Assembly: GCF_910592395.1 (NCBI RefSeq)
Contig: NC_088323.1
Span: 13,813,501-13,877,500, forward strand
Source: Lineus longissimus
Lineage: Eukaryota > Nemertea > Pilidiophora > Heteronemertea > Lineidae
Length of the DNA: 64,000 nucleotides
Direction: 5' to 3'
The notes beneath the pieces were generated by a model, which had not been told where the DNA came from, searched no databases, and saw nothing but the letters and a program-made list of their open reading frames with translations. The first letter of the stretch is position 1. The number at the start of each line of letters is the position of its first letter. The position numbers and the translations under genes were made by a program. Shown here piece by piece: positions 1 through 11,127 of this stretch.

Positions 1-35
1 TTCCTCCAACATGATTTTCTGCAGGATCTTGTCGA

Positions 36-1759
36 TCAAACTGAAAGGAGGGAAGATGTAAGAATAATACTGAGACCAATTTTGTGTGAAAGCGTCAGTA
101 GCAACAGCCAATGAATCTGGTCGCCATGAAACAAACTTTTTTTTAACTTGAAATTATTTCTAGTCGCAAATAAGTCAATTTCTGGTTGTCCAAATTTTAC
201 ACAAAAATCTTGGAAGACTTCATCTCTGATAGACCACTCCATATCATCATTCACCTTCCTAGATTCTGCATCAGCTAAGGTGTTCTGAACCCCTGGCAGG
301 TGTTCAGCTGATAACCAGATTTCTCTTTCAAGACACCACAACCAGATCTCTCTGGTTAGTTCAGACAGTTGCCATTTCATTGAACTCTGTCTTGTAACAC
401 ATGCCACAGCTGTAGAATTATCCATTTGCATTCTAATGTGCACCTTTCTACACGCACTACAGAAGGTTTCAGGGTTAGGAAACCTGCCAAAAGTTCAAGA
501 AAATTAATATGATTTTGTGCTTCCTGAGAGGTCCATCTCCCCCCAGTTGAAAGACCACCAACTTCAGCCCCGCCCCAGCCAACTTTTGAGGCATCAGATT
601 GCAAAACTATAGTAGGACCTGCTCTCCTAATAGGAGCTGTTGCATTATCTACATTAGCAATCCACCATCTCAAGTCTTCATGAATCTGGGTGGGGACTGT
701 CATAACAGACTCATAATTACCCTTGTTATCTTTCAATGCTGTATTTCTGACCAACTCCATTCTTTTATAAAACAAGGGGGCAACTGGAATGGCAGGTTCA
801 CAAGCAACCAGATTTCCTATCAAACTAGCAAATTCCCTAATCACAACAGTATTTCTCTTTAGGAATGACTGACACAATTGTTTGATTTTGTCCTTCTTTC
901 TCTGAGGAAGTGAAACTATCATTTTTAAGGAATCCAAAAAAAATCCAAGAAATTCTAGCAGCTGGGTAGGTGTCAACATTGACTTCAATTCATGGATAGT
1001 GAAACCCAAAAGATCAAGAAGAGTTGCAGAATTCAACACATTCTCAAAGGACTCTTGCTTGGAGTCATAAACAGTGATCGAATCGTCGATGTAACCGACA
1101 ATGGAGTGACCCATCCGACGCAAATGAGCAAACACTGGTTTCATCACCTTCGTGAATACTCTCGGCGAACTACGCAAACCTTGGGGCAAACAAGTAAATT
1201 GCATACACTGATTTTTCCAGAAAAAACGTAAGAATCTACGGGATGACTGATGAACTGGTATAGAAAAGTATGCATCCCTCAGATCAACTGAGGTGAACCA
1301 AGATCCAGGTTTAATTAGAGACAGAACATCCCTGATTGTATCCATCTCGAAATGAACCTGATCAACATTATCGTTGAATTATTTCAAATTCAAAATCATG
1401 CGGTAGGAACCGTCACGTTTAGCCACCAAGAAAACATTGGAAATGTAACTATCTGAACTGTCTTCACAATGTTCAATGACCCCTTTCTGTAACAGGCCAG
1501 CCAATACCACATCTAAAAGTTCAGCAGACTTAACATCTAACCTGTTTGGCCTGGGTCTAGTCATTTGTACTGGTGGCATTCTGGTTTCAAATTCTATTTC
1601 ATACCCCAAAATGGTAGCCAAAGTCGAGGGGTCAGAGGTTATCTTTTGCCAATTGGTAATATTAGAGGCAACTTTCCCTGCCGCAAAATTTTGAATTGTA
1701 TTTGATAACTTCAGTGCATGTTCACCAAGAGAAGGAACTGGACATGTATGCACACTCAC
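36..1759 (-). pseudogene. DIRS-type reverse transcriptase / RNase H, broken
   Basis: From 1759 downward the RT N-terminus is open to a TAA at 1379-1381. The same frame resumes to 377, so this is a single in-frame nonsense codon inside the conserved ILNLK...FN motif. RT motifs SVDLRDAYFSIPVH, LPQGLRSSPRVFT and GYIDDS (catalytic Asp pair) are visible, followed by an RNase H with LQSDASKVGWG and the ELLAG helix. A one-base shift near 445-455 moves the rest of RNase H (MDNSTAV, HLPGVQNTLADAESR) into the frame ending at 36. The protein would reverse transcribe the element RNA; here it cannot be made whole. Confidence 0.8.
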
Positions 1760-1770
1760 CTCACCTTGCT

Positions 1771-2850
1771 CTACTTTTTGTCTTTTTGCTGACCTCTCTT
1801 GAATTGGCCGCGGTAGGGCTGATTCTGCCCTGGACGCCAGTAAGGATGTCCTAAAAAGGCATCTGTGCTGGTCTGACGTTGTAAGGGTGATATCCCTGAG
1901 GTCTGGGACGATACAGCTGATTCAGCGGTGACCTGTGGGCGAAGACACCTGCCCCCCCCCCAGCGGCGTGACTTGGGTAGCGCCCCCTGCGACACTGCTG
2001 ATTTGATCTGCCAAGTTTCCTTCCAATAGAATCGGCTTCCGAAATATCTTTAATGTCTTTTGTCACCTCATCCCCAAACAAAAGGTCCTTGGACACTGGC
2101 TGATCCGATGAGCAGAGTTTGGTGTACGGGACATGTAGGTCCCCTTTTATAGTTTCCCGTCGGGCCTGGCACAGCTTCATAAAGAGGGAAGCTAGCATAC
2201 GAATCGAATCAGTGAGGGGGCTCAATAGAGCTAGTCTACACGCCTCTGGTAAGCCATCTTGGCGTTTTTCCTCTGAGATCAGAAGATCATCCACAACACG
2301 AACTACCGGCACCAGAGCATGGAGCAACAGCCTCTGATGCTTCTGCATGGCATTGTCGTGCATTCTAGTCGATTGGCCTATCTTGTCCCAAATAAGTGGG
2401 TTTGTTTTAGGTACAGTCATATTCTCACAGTTTTCTGGGATGAGAAATTTAGCCAATGTCTTATCCAGTGCAGCCTCATTCGGTTTTGTACGTAAACCAG
2501 CATTAATTCTTTGCGCCAATTCCTCAGACACATTAAGACCAGGAGCTGTTTCCGGAAGAAAAAACTGTTTTAGTTGTGCTAAAGGATCATCATCAAGTGC
2601 TGCACTCACAGACTGATCAGGAGGTGGCATGGGCTTAGCTGAAGCAGAGACCAATTTCTGCAGAGGGTCATCCTCCATGTCTTCATCATACCCCACAGAC
2701 ACAACACCAGACGAATCACCAGGATCACCTTGCCCATCCACGAAATATTCCTCTTGTTCTTCTTCAAGAACCCGAACTCTATCCATGAGTTCCTGAAACA
2801 GAGCCCGATCGTCCTGAACAGAGCTCGAACTGGCCTCCGATCTTCTATGT
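1771..2850 (-). pseudogene. DIRS-type Gag-like protein, 5'-truncated, frameshifted
   Basis: An open frame runs from the junction at 2850 through a Met codon at 2786 to a stop at 1851. It has an acidic N-terminal part rich in Asp/Glu, a central alpha-helical region with a KHQRLLLHALVPVVRVVDDL segment typical of DIRS ORF1, and a Pro/Arg/Gly-rich C-terminus. A second frame (1771-1995) continues the basic tail as GHPYWRPGQNQPYRGQFKRG, so the natural C-terminus probably lies in that frame. A shift may have arisen near the homopolymeric C run at about 1951-1960. Gag would package the element RNA. Upstream codons beyond 2786 are in frame and look like the same protein, so the annotated Met is probably internal. 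Confidence 0.65.
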
Positions 2851-3830
2851 GAGACAAGACCACAATTGATTTTTTAAGCCTTTTAGCAGTTAAATTGTCA
2901 ATGTTTGACCGCGACGCATCAAAGAATGCGTCAAGTAGTGAAACTGAAATTCGGATTTGATATACGGGTTAGTCTTGCGAGTAACTGGTGCGATTTAAAT
3001 TGGTGATTGACCACGAAAATTTTTTTTTAATCGACAAATTAGACAGACTTTGATATTTCCACTCTTTTCAGCCAACTGGCAGAACAAACTCAACTATTAC
3101 CCAATTAGCAAAATTCGAAATTAATTTTGTCATCAAATAATTTCTTTATATCTGTAGACTTGCCACAGCAAATATTTTTTCAATACCTCTCCAAATATGT
3201 ACTTGAGAGTTAAAAACATGCACTCGTCTAATTGATAGGCCTCGACCCTCCAACCTATGAATATTCATTAGTGGTCTTGTCTCAATGAAGGTACATTTCA
3301 GGGGTTAACATTTTGAGAATGTTTTCAAACCAATGTACATGACATCCCACAACTCTCCAACAAAGGAAAGTCATATCTGGACATTTTGGGAGAAATGAGA
3401 GACATTTCAAAGAGTGGTACAACTGTGCCAAAGCGACGAAAGAGGACAAAATGGACAAAAAGTCATGATTTTGCAGCCAACAGCACCAAATTCAAAGACC
3501 AGCCCTGGCCAGAATAAGCAAGCTATGGAGCTGAAAATTTAGGATGTGATTTAGGAATATCTTTGCTGCTTAGGGAACAACTTTCAGAATCAAGGCCTAA
3601 GAAGTTTCAAAGAAATTACAAAATGAATGGCAACACAACAAGACTTGTAAAAATGAAACCGAACTTAGACCGTGGCTAGGTTGGCACATATTGGGGTCAA
3701 ATTAAGTTTTTTTCTCATTATTTTAGCTTGTTTTGACCTTAAATCATCAGCAATACAATATTCTAAATGAATTAGAGTGATTTGAGCACATTCAAATTTT
3801 TCACTAAATTGACCCAAAATGTAGTAAATG
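2851..3830. mobile_element. Foldback element fragment (arm A plus part of spacer)
   Basis: Begins GAGACAAGACCACAATTGAT and the arm ends GTGGTCTTGTCTC at 3283, so the 433-bp arm itself has inverted ends. The following 3284-3780 is the reverse complement of the spacer half seen at about 7270-7761, after which similarity stops. It is a diverged, incomplete copy of the element at 3831-8204. No coding capacity is visible. It directly abuts the truncated DIRS element. Confidence 0.65.
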
Positions 3831-4177
3831 GAGACAAGACCACAATTGATTTTTTAAGCCTTTTAGCAGTTAAATTGTCAATGTTTGACCGCAACGCATC
3901 AAAGAATGCGTCAAGAAGTGAAACTGAAATTCGGATATGATATACGGGTTAGTCTTACGAGTAACTGGTGCGATTTAAATTGGTGATTGACCACGGAAAT
4001 TTTTTTTTAATCGACAAATTAGACAGACTTTGATATTTCCACTCTTTTCAGCCAACTGGCAGAAAAAACTCAACTATTACCCAATTAGCAAAATTCGAAA
4101 TTAATTTTTTCATCAAATAATTTCTTTATATCTGTAGACTTGCCACAGCAAATATTTTTTCAATACCTCTCCAAATA

Positions 4178-6920
4178 CGGGAGAATCCAACTTACCTCGA
4201 CGCGAGTCCATGTCATAAAATTTTCTAAGTTCTGATAATACCGTAATATAGTAGGGGTAGCAAAATAATAGATGGAACAGCTTGTATTACCTGTACGAAT
4301 GGTGGTATTTTGTAGGCCTTCAATCAGCCCCTCAATCAATCGAATGATGTGAGGCCTAGAAATGTCTATAGGGCATGACACGCGCCTGATCAAGGCCCAC
4401 ACTGCAAAATTTGTTTTCCAAACGAAGACGAATGATCTGCTTTTGAATTATTTTGGTTCTTTCCTCATGCTGTTCAAATACGGCGATTGACGAGGCTGGG
4501 GGACCGCCAAGGCGACGGCTTCAGGCATACTCCTTACAGCAAAAAATCGAATATTTGGACGAATATTGGTTAGCTCATTTAGAAGGGCCGGAACATGGGC
4601 AGACACCAACTCATTTTGCAAGATTCCGAAATATTCGGGCGCCGACATTTCGGGACTGGATAAGAAACGAAGATGACATTAGAACTGAAGTTGTAGAGGG
4701 TCAACGACGACGACGACGAATGAGAAGATACCGGCAACTTGGCAATGGTAAGCAATCGATTTCCACAGGCTAAAGGAAACCTATCGCGAAACGCTTGTAA
4801 AAATGGGGAGTTTTGAACGGCCCGGTTAAAACCTAAGGTGGAAATAAGCTTCCATTCTTAAAATTTAGCAGTTTCGAGTTCCCCCGGGTCGTGAGCTGGC
4901 ATCAAGGTAACATTGCATATCGTGCATAACATTACTGACTCCAGTCAATGAACTGCATAAGATGTAATCACCTATTTAGTTATTTTTACAACGTTCAGCC
5001 AGTCTAAATAAAGATTTTGATCTCTCTAAGCATAAGCTATTTGCTTGTTCACAGAAAAGTCATATGATTGTATACAGCTGATAATTAGGCCATTGTTTGT
5101 GCTTAAAGGTTTCTTGCCCGAGGTGGAAGATTCTCTAGCAGACTAGTATCGAAATAGAAGGGCGCTGGGTTTTCCCGTAGCTGGGCAAGATCTCACAGGA
5201 CAAGCAACAAGGGAATTTAGTCAGTGGATCGGGGAATTGCCAGATGGAGATATGGAACTTTTACAGAGGGACCGCCCCCATAGACTGGACTTTCGGGCAT
5301 CACAGTCATGGCTGAAGGGATTCATGCAAAGGTGAATCATATTAATGTATTACGTTTCTATTGTTCGTTGACCCTAACGACGTCGTCCCATTTCTATCGA
5401 AGAACGCAGGCACAGTACCATTCACTTTCGGTCAGTGTAATAGACATGCTTATTTCATTTCAGGCATCGAATAAGTTACAGGCGCGCCACAAAGGACTCC
5501 AAAAAGATACCACCGAGTGCTGCAGAACTTGTTGAAGCATTTCAGAGACTAGTTGCGGACACGTTACGAGAAGAGAACAATCAACCAGATCATCTTTTCA
5601 ATATGAATCAAACGTTCGTCCGTTATGACTTTTCTCCGAACTACTCGATGGACAACAAAGGAAACCGCGACACCGATATCCCATCTTCCAGGGGCAACTT
5701 GAAAGAAGGATGTACAGTCACTTAACTGATTGCGGCTGATGGGAGGAAAGGAATTGCCGAGATTAATTTCCCTAGACTAGTTCCGCACGGACGTGTTATG
5801 CAAGAACTGAGGGAGCATGCACCTGAAAACGTTAGGGTAAGTCATATCAACACAAAATCCTACTAGGTAAAAATCCGCTCTTTCCTTGTGCCTATTGGAG
5901 TAGTAACTGAGAAAGCTGTAATCTAGTAAAACTTTTTAGATTTCCGTCGATGAAGAACTGAACATTTTGCATATTTCTCTTCAGTTAACATCCAGCCCAA
6001 ATGGATGAGCTAGAATCGAATCGTTAGTTCACTGGGCTGAAACAGTGCTCACCGACTTCGTTGATGGAGCTGCATTTTTGCCAGTTGTGGACCGGTATCC
6101 CGCTCACCTTAATGGACTGTTTCGAGAAGCAGTAGAGAACTTGGGTGGCGGCATGGACTTTGTTCCCGGAGGTTGTACTTCGCGTGTCCAACCACTGGAT
6201 TTAACGATCATGTATGCTTTTAAATCGAGACTGAGGGCGATCTGGAAGGCGTGGAAGGTAGGAAATACCGACGATGACGGAAACATGTCCGCCTATATCG
6301 CGTAGAGAAGTTGTAAGAATGATTGGACTAGCGTGGGAGAGAATTGTTGATGAGGCAGTGCGTGTTGCCTGGCGTGTAAGTGGCCTTGTGGCAGAACATG
6401 CTAAGATCGGTATCAATGACCTAGTTATTGAAGATGAAGAGCAAGTTGATGGTTTAGAGTTCCTTTCTGACCCCGAAAATGACGAGTACACGTAGTCTGC
6501 TCAGTACATGTTAAATGATTTCGTTACCGTACATTGTGTTTGAATAAAAGGTTAATAGTGTATTACAGAATAAAGTAATCCCACTACAAATTGTGGCTTA
6601 CGGTTATTCACTATAATTATTTCATCTAGTCGTCCTAATACCCAAGCCTCGTACCTAAAGCTTTTACGATCGTTTACGATTATTATACCCCTCAATCTTG
6701 CGCGCTGGACAAGTTGAAGTCCTGCCCCATAGAAATGTCTAGCCTTCACTTCATTCTATTGAGGGACTAAAGGCCTACAAAAGGCAGGCCCATGAAAACC
6801 ACCATTAGGTAATACAAGCTGTTCGATCTACCATGCTAGCCCTACTACATTACGGTATTATTAGAACTCAGAAAAATGTTTATGACATGGACTCGCGTCG
6901 AGGTAATTTGGATTCTCCCG
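4178..6920 (+). mobile_element. pogo/Tigger-type DNA transposon, complete in length
   Basis: Terminal inverted repeats starting CGGGAGAATCCAA (left, 4178) and its complement (right, to 6920) extend through ACCTCGACGCGAGTCCATGT. Flanking TA dinucleotides (4176-4177 and 6921-6922) are the target duplication, and removing the element rejoins the foldback arm sequence exactly (compare 3190-3200). Tc1/mariner-superfamily elements of the pogo/Tigger group insert at TA. The element holds a spliced, now broken transposase gene. A copy of its right part is present at 13011-14032. Confidence 0.9.
4453..6495 (+). pseudogene. pogo/Tigger transposase, spliced, inactivated
   Basis: Exon 1 (to about 4747, donor GTAAGC) encodes a Psq-type helix-turn-helix (RRRLQAYSLQQKIEYLDEYW...FRDWIRNEDDIR). 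Exon 2 (about 5112-5330) encodes the CENP-B-type second DNA-binding domain ending FRASQSWLKGFMQR. Exon 3 (about 5464-5834) starts RHRISYRR and holds the first catalytic strand; exon 4 (from about 5986) holds VVDRYPAHL and VPGGCTSRVQPLD. In-frame stops lie at 5144-5146, 5723-5725 and 6006-6008, and a frameshift near 6290-6302 precedes the C-terminal helix region. The first catalytic residue appears as Asn (NMNQTFV) where the family has Asp. The protein would cut and paste the element; here it is dead. Confidence 0.8.
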
Positions 6921-8204
6921 TATGTACTTGAGAGTTAAAAACATGCACTCGTCTAATTGATAGGCCTCGACCCTCCAACCTATGAATATTCATTAGTGGT
7001 CTTGTCTCAATGAAGGTACATTTCAGGGGTTAACATTTTGAGATTTTTTTCAAACCAATGTACACTCATGGTCAAAAGTAAATGGACACCAGTTTTTCTT
7101 GAATTTCTCAAAAACTAGGCTAAGCAGACACATTCACCTAACACCGATTGTAGCAAACGATCTTGGCTATTGAATAATGCTAAAATTTTAAAAATCTGTT
7201 TAGTTTTTGAAATAATTCAAACTAGAAATGTGGTTTTTGGCCAGTTTTTGACTCTGTGCTCAAATCACTCTAATTCATTTAGAATATTGTATTGCTGATG
7301 ATTTAAGGTCAAAACAAGCTAAAATAATGAGAAAAAAACTTAATTTGACCCAAATAAGAGTCAACCTAACCCCGGTCTAAGTTCGGTTTCATTTTTACAA
7401 GTCTTGTTGTGTTGCCATTCATTTTGTAATTTCTTTGAAACTACTTTGGCTTTGATTCTGAAAGTTGTGCCCTAAGCAGCAAAGATATTTCTAAATCACA
7501 TCCTAAATTTTCAGCTCCACAGCTTGCTTATTCTGGCCAGAGCAGGTCTTTGAATTTGGTGCTGTTGGCTGCAAAATCATGACTTTTTGTCGATTTTGTC
7601 CTCTTTCGTCGCTTTGGCACAGTTGTACCACTCTTTGAAATGTCTCTCATTTCTCCCAAAATGTCCAGATATGACTTTCCTTTGTTGGAGAGTTGTGGGA
7701 TGTCATCTACATTAGTTTGAAAAAAATCTCAAAATGTTTACCCCTGAAATGTACCTTCATTGAGACAAGACCACTAATGAATATTCATAGGTTGGAGGGT
7801 CGAGGCCTATCAATTAGACGAGTGCATGTTTTTAACTCTCAAGTACATATTTGGAGAGGTATTGAAAAAATATTTGTTGTGGCAAGTCTACAGATATAAA
7901 GAAATTATTTGATGAAAAAATTAATTTCGAATTTTGCTAATTGGGTAATAGGGGGCGTGTTTTGAGTTTTTTCTGCCAGTTGGCTGAAAAGAGTGGAATA
8001 TCATAGTCTGTCTAATTTGTCGATTATCAAAAAATTTCCGTGGTCAATCACCATTTTATTTTTCACCATTTACTTGCCCGACTGTCCGGAATAACATTAT
8101 CTAAATTTTAGATTCACAACACCACGCGTTCTTTGATGCGTCGCGGTCAAACATTGACAATTTAACTGCTAAAAGGCTTAAAAAATCAATTGTGGTCTTG
8201 TCTC

Positions 8205-8447
8205 ATGTTTATCATCAACATGGCGGCCGCCATTATCCTCCGAAAACGAGGCTGACATGGCTGAAGCACTCGGCGGTTTCGATTTTTCATGCTTTTCATC
8301 TGGCACTTTGCAAGTAGCCGAAGTTTTATGTCCTTTAGACAGACCGGGGTCAACTCTAGCCACGCTAGCCGCGCTAAACGGGGTATTGGAGGCAGCCTTA
8401 TCCCTATCCGCCTTATCCTGCTTCGATCCTGGTTTCGAAGCCGGCAT
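8205..8447 (-). pseudogene. BEL/Pao Gag-like N-terminus, truncated
   Basis: Starts at an ATG (8445-8447) reading MPASKPGSKQDKADRDKAAS and continues as a Ser/Lys/Pro-rich low-complexity segment until the foldback arm interrupts it at 8204. It is about 81 residues. It lies just downstream, on the minus strand, of a possible LTR with a polyadenylation-like AATAAA. Assignment as Gag rests on position only; the sequence itself is too biased to classify. Confidence 0.35.
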
Positions 8448-8479
8448 TTTTACCGCCAACTAAAAAAGTACACAAGTGT

Positions 8480-8760
8480 CAACAAAAACCGCTTCAAAGT
8501 CCCAAATTCAGCGGGAAACCACCGAACCGAGTAAATCCAGAAAGTCTATAGATACCACGAATATCCGAAATCACCGAATATCCGAATGAAAACAAAGTTT
8601 TATTCCATAATTAAGCAAATAATACGGAGCTCACGAAAGAATACTGACAGCGAGAGAAACTTGTGATGTACTGACGGCGGGAACCAGTGACGTCATCTCA
8701 TGGAATCCCGTAGTATATTTTGGGAGTGAAGTGAAATTGGTAACTTCCTGTCTGAGCTGA
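8480..8760 (-). repeat. Possible BEL/Pao LTR
   Basis: Minus-strand segment between the pol remnant and the Gag-like start. It includes a GGAATAAAACTTTG polyadenylation-like signal (about 8596-8610) and an untranslated leader. No second LTR is in reach to define its ends, so the boundaries are approximate. Confidence 0.3.
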
Positions 8761-8916
8761 CGTCTGAATTAGTTGGCCTCCCGGGGTAGAGAGGGCAGCT
8801 TGCTCCTCCCTATTTGCTCCAATTTCAAGTAATCCTTAACCCTTTAATAGTGTTCGTTTTGAAGATTCGTAATCCATTTTCCTCCGCGTTAGCCATGCAG
8901 GTCTCTGTAGCCATGA

Positions 8917-9480
8917 TTAATCTTTCAGTTCCTGATGTGTCGCACAACGTGATAAGATATCGGCAGCGTTTTCCTTGGTTGACACATGATGCCAAGAAGC
9001 TAAGTCTGATTTCTGGCGTATAATTTGCACGCGGTTGTGTACAAACTGCTTGAGTTTTTTATTTGATTGGATCCAATAAAGCGCTATCTTTGAGTCTGTG
9101 CTGTATAACACTTGGATTGTTTGATACTGAGTGCTGTAGATAGGTATTTCCCAAAGATGCTGCATAATTTACTCCTAAGACCATGGCCATCAGTTCCAGC
9201 TAAGGGACTGTAAAATTCACATTCTTCTCCGAGATGACTTTATTTTTGGAGCCGATGTGGGCAACTTCATTGTTCTGTTTGGCATAAGCGACGCAGCCAA
9301 TGACGGTGGTTGGACATCTGTCACAGATTATTACGATTTGTAACGGTTTGCTGGTGTCACCTCTTTACCAGCAAGGAATAGAAGGCTTGTGCGTGAGAGA
9401 AAGGGAATCCATTTTAATGGTTTCCCACTCTTGATGTTCGGTAATTGATAAGTGTTCATCCAAGGTTTTATTTTTTCTCC
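8917..9480 (-). pseudogene. BEL/Pao RNase H region remnant
   Basis: The linker QWRKNKTLDEHL is followed by an RNase H-like segment (VIGCVAYAKQNNEV, then LELMAMVLGVNYAASLG) and STDSKIALYWI...FVHNRVQII and WHHVSTKENAADILSRC, the characteristic end of Pao-type RNase H (DST.I.LyWI, FV.NRV, P...N.AD..SRG). In-frame stops interrupt it, for example just before LELMAMVLG (around 9200). The integrase that should follow is missing apart from a possible SWLQRPAWL stub. The duplicated copy is at 16029-16592. Confidence 0.75.
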
Positions 9481-9924
9481 ACTGTTTGTTTACATAAGAC
9501 TTAGCAGCTACTGGCGTCGAAGAAGATTCTCAAGGGAGTGGTTTCACTGTCACGGAGTACAGGAAAAAGAGGCAGATAATGACTGGTTTCACCTCCATCT
9601 GGGTTGTCCTCCGAAATAAAGCCCTTTTCAATTTTTCCTGCATTACTTGGGTCAGAGTCTTTCAAATAAAGAGTCAGGCAACTAGAGAACGTATGGCTTC
9701 AACATCAAAGCCGCTGCCCGGTTCGGAAGACGCGCGTTGGGACAGAGCTCTCTCGGGTCACGTGATACACCCACGCCAATTCCGCACAACTGGACTTTGA
9801 ACAATTCTTCGATCCGCTGAACATAGCCATCAAAGCAAACACCTGCTTCAAAGTCACTGATCTCTATAAAACCTTTTAGATATAATGTCAAAGATAACAT
9901 TTAGTTTCGCATCTTGCTTTTCGA

Positions 9925-10560
9925 CAGCTTTGAGGAGAAGTGAAGGCACTGGTTTGAAAATTATTTTCGAAAAGCGTTTTTCTACCCCACGCCATCACAC
10001 ATTTTTGTGCTTGGCAGTTGAGAATGTTGTTGGTGCTTAATGGACCATCACATGGTTCAATTTGTTGTCACACATTGGAAAACGGAAACAAGTGGAAAAA
10101 ATGCGAAACGTCTCTTTTTTGTGTTGAGATGTTCATGTTTCGAAATCGCATTTTATGTCTATCAACAATTTGCTTATTTGATGTAACTGTTATTAAATGG
10201 GATATTTGATAGTTTTGTGATTTTGAAGCCCAGTTTCTAGTTCATTCAGATTAGAAAACAGTTCATTTTCCTATCGATGAGCTGTTTTGGCACACAAGCG
10301 CAAAGTTGTGTGAGGTATACCATTGTTACTTGATGAACACGCAGTTCGGCTTTAACCTTACAAACATTTATGGTGTGTACATTAATTTTTAAGTCACCTC
10401 ATTAGAAATTATTTACAGTATAGTATGTATTGCCATTGATTACAACCTAATTAGGATTTTTTTATGACAAATTGCCAACAGATGAGAGTGCATGCAGTTT
10501 AATTGTGGTTTAATTTTGTTATGTTTGGCAATTAGCAGCTAATCAACACATCTGCCTAAG
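9925..10560. repeat. Interspersed repeat R1, copy 1
   Basis: A sequence of about 630 bp beginning near GAAGTGAAGGCACTGGTTTG. It recurs in unit 2 (17037-17672), with more divergence at 34120-34750, and most diverged at 23375-23990. No coding capacity or terminal repeats are visible; the class is unknown. It directly follows the BEL fragment in three of four copies. Confidence 0.65.
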
Positions 10561-10930
10561 AACTTAGGCAAATTCTGGTCTTTCTATCATTGTTTTGCAC
10601 CTCAGCTCTTCTTGTAGCTGGATTGTTAATTGCCCGACAGCACTGTGGGATCAAAGGAAACTTGATGTGACCTGATTCTTTATTTGAAAGACTCTGGTGA
10701 AGCCAATAAAGCTTTCATGTGTACAGATAATCCGTCTATTTCGGGAGGGGAAGGGCGGGGACTTAAACATGTCTTGACATTTAACTCAGCAGACACATGT
10801 CGTACAGGGCCAACTGTCCAGTCAGCTCGCACGACTCCCCAGCTAGATCTCGGGTTTTCCATGTCCATAGCGCGCATTCCACGGACCAACTGCTTTATTT
10901 AAAGTTTTCTTATTGTACTTAGGGATATTT
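10561..10930. other. Noncoding spacer of the duplicated block
   Basis: Single-copy-like sequence apart from its repeats in unit 2 (17776-18135) and copy 3 (34850-35210). Short open frames on both strands look random. I see no gene. Confidence 0.5.
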
Positions 10931-10933
10931 CAA

Positions 10934-11127
10934 TTATAGGCGAAACAGGAAGTAGGCGAAACAGGAAGTAGGCGAAAAAGGAAAAAGGTGAAACAGGAAA
11001 TAGGCGAAATAAGAATAGACGAAACAGGAATAGGCGAAGCAGGAATAGGTGAAACAGAAATAGGCGGAACTTGAATAGACGAAACAGGAATAGGCAAAAT
11101 TGGAAATAGGCGAAACAGGCATAAACC
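10934..11127 (+). repeat. 15-bp minisatellite, array 1
   Basis: Imperfect tandem copies of AGGCGAAACAGGAAT, about 13 units. Because the period is a multiple of three, both strands read as open pentapeptide repeats (Gly-Glu-Thr-Gly-Ile on plus, Ile-Pro-Val-Ser-Pro on minus), which explains long open frames here. Related arrays lie at 18139-18332, 35216-35410 and 36261-36352. Confidence 0.85.

Larger units (their letters stand above)
1..2850 (-). mobile_element. DIRS-like tyrosine-recombinase retrotransposon, decayed and truncated
   Basis: Minus-strand frames run from a Gag-like protein at high coordinates to reverse transcriptase and RNase H at low coordinates, the order of DIRS elements. The RT/RNase H has the DIRS-type pattern rather than that of Gypsy or BEL. 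Methyltransferase, recombinase and 3' terminal repeats, if present, lie off the left edge. The right (5') end is cut at 2850, where a foldback element begins; the Gag frame is open right up to that junction with no upstream start, so the 5' terminal repeat is gone. At least one nonsense codon and frameshifts show it is not functional. Confidence 0.8.
3831..8204. mobile_element. Foldback element with 433-443 bp arms, split by a pogo insertion
   Basis: Left arm 3831-4177 plus 6921-7008, spacer 7009-7761, right arm 7762-8204 in inverted orientation. The outer ends are GAGACAAGACCACAATTGAT and its complement. The spacer ends are also inverted (AATGAAGGTACATTTCAGGG and complement), so pairing extends about 50 bp inward. 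No transposase is encoded, so it is non-autonomous. The same arm sequence recurs at 2851, 14874-15316 and 56046. I could not settle a target-site duplication; the flanks give only a possible ATG. Confidence 0.7.
8205..9960 (-). mobile_element. BEL/Pao retrotransposon fragment: pol remnant, putative LTR, gag start
   Basis: Reading the minus strand from 9960 down, there is an RT entry motif (SETTPLRIFFDASS, about 9510-9560), then a large internal deletion, then the RT-RNase H linker and RNase H (9480-8917), then an A/T-rich stretch with AATAAA near 8600 that I interpret as an LTR, then a short basic Gag-like start (8447 down). It is cut by the foldback arm at 8204. BEL/Pao elements are LTR retrotransposons with Pao-type RNase H. 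The order pol-LTR-gag implies a junction of two elements. A second copy is at 15317-17072. Confidence 0.6.

Noticed and set aside
7693-7899. Conserved 68-codon frame found twice (also 14805-15011)
   Set aside because: It spans the boundary of foldback spacer and arm and is repeated only because the block is duplicated.
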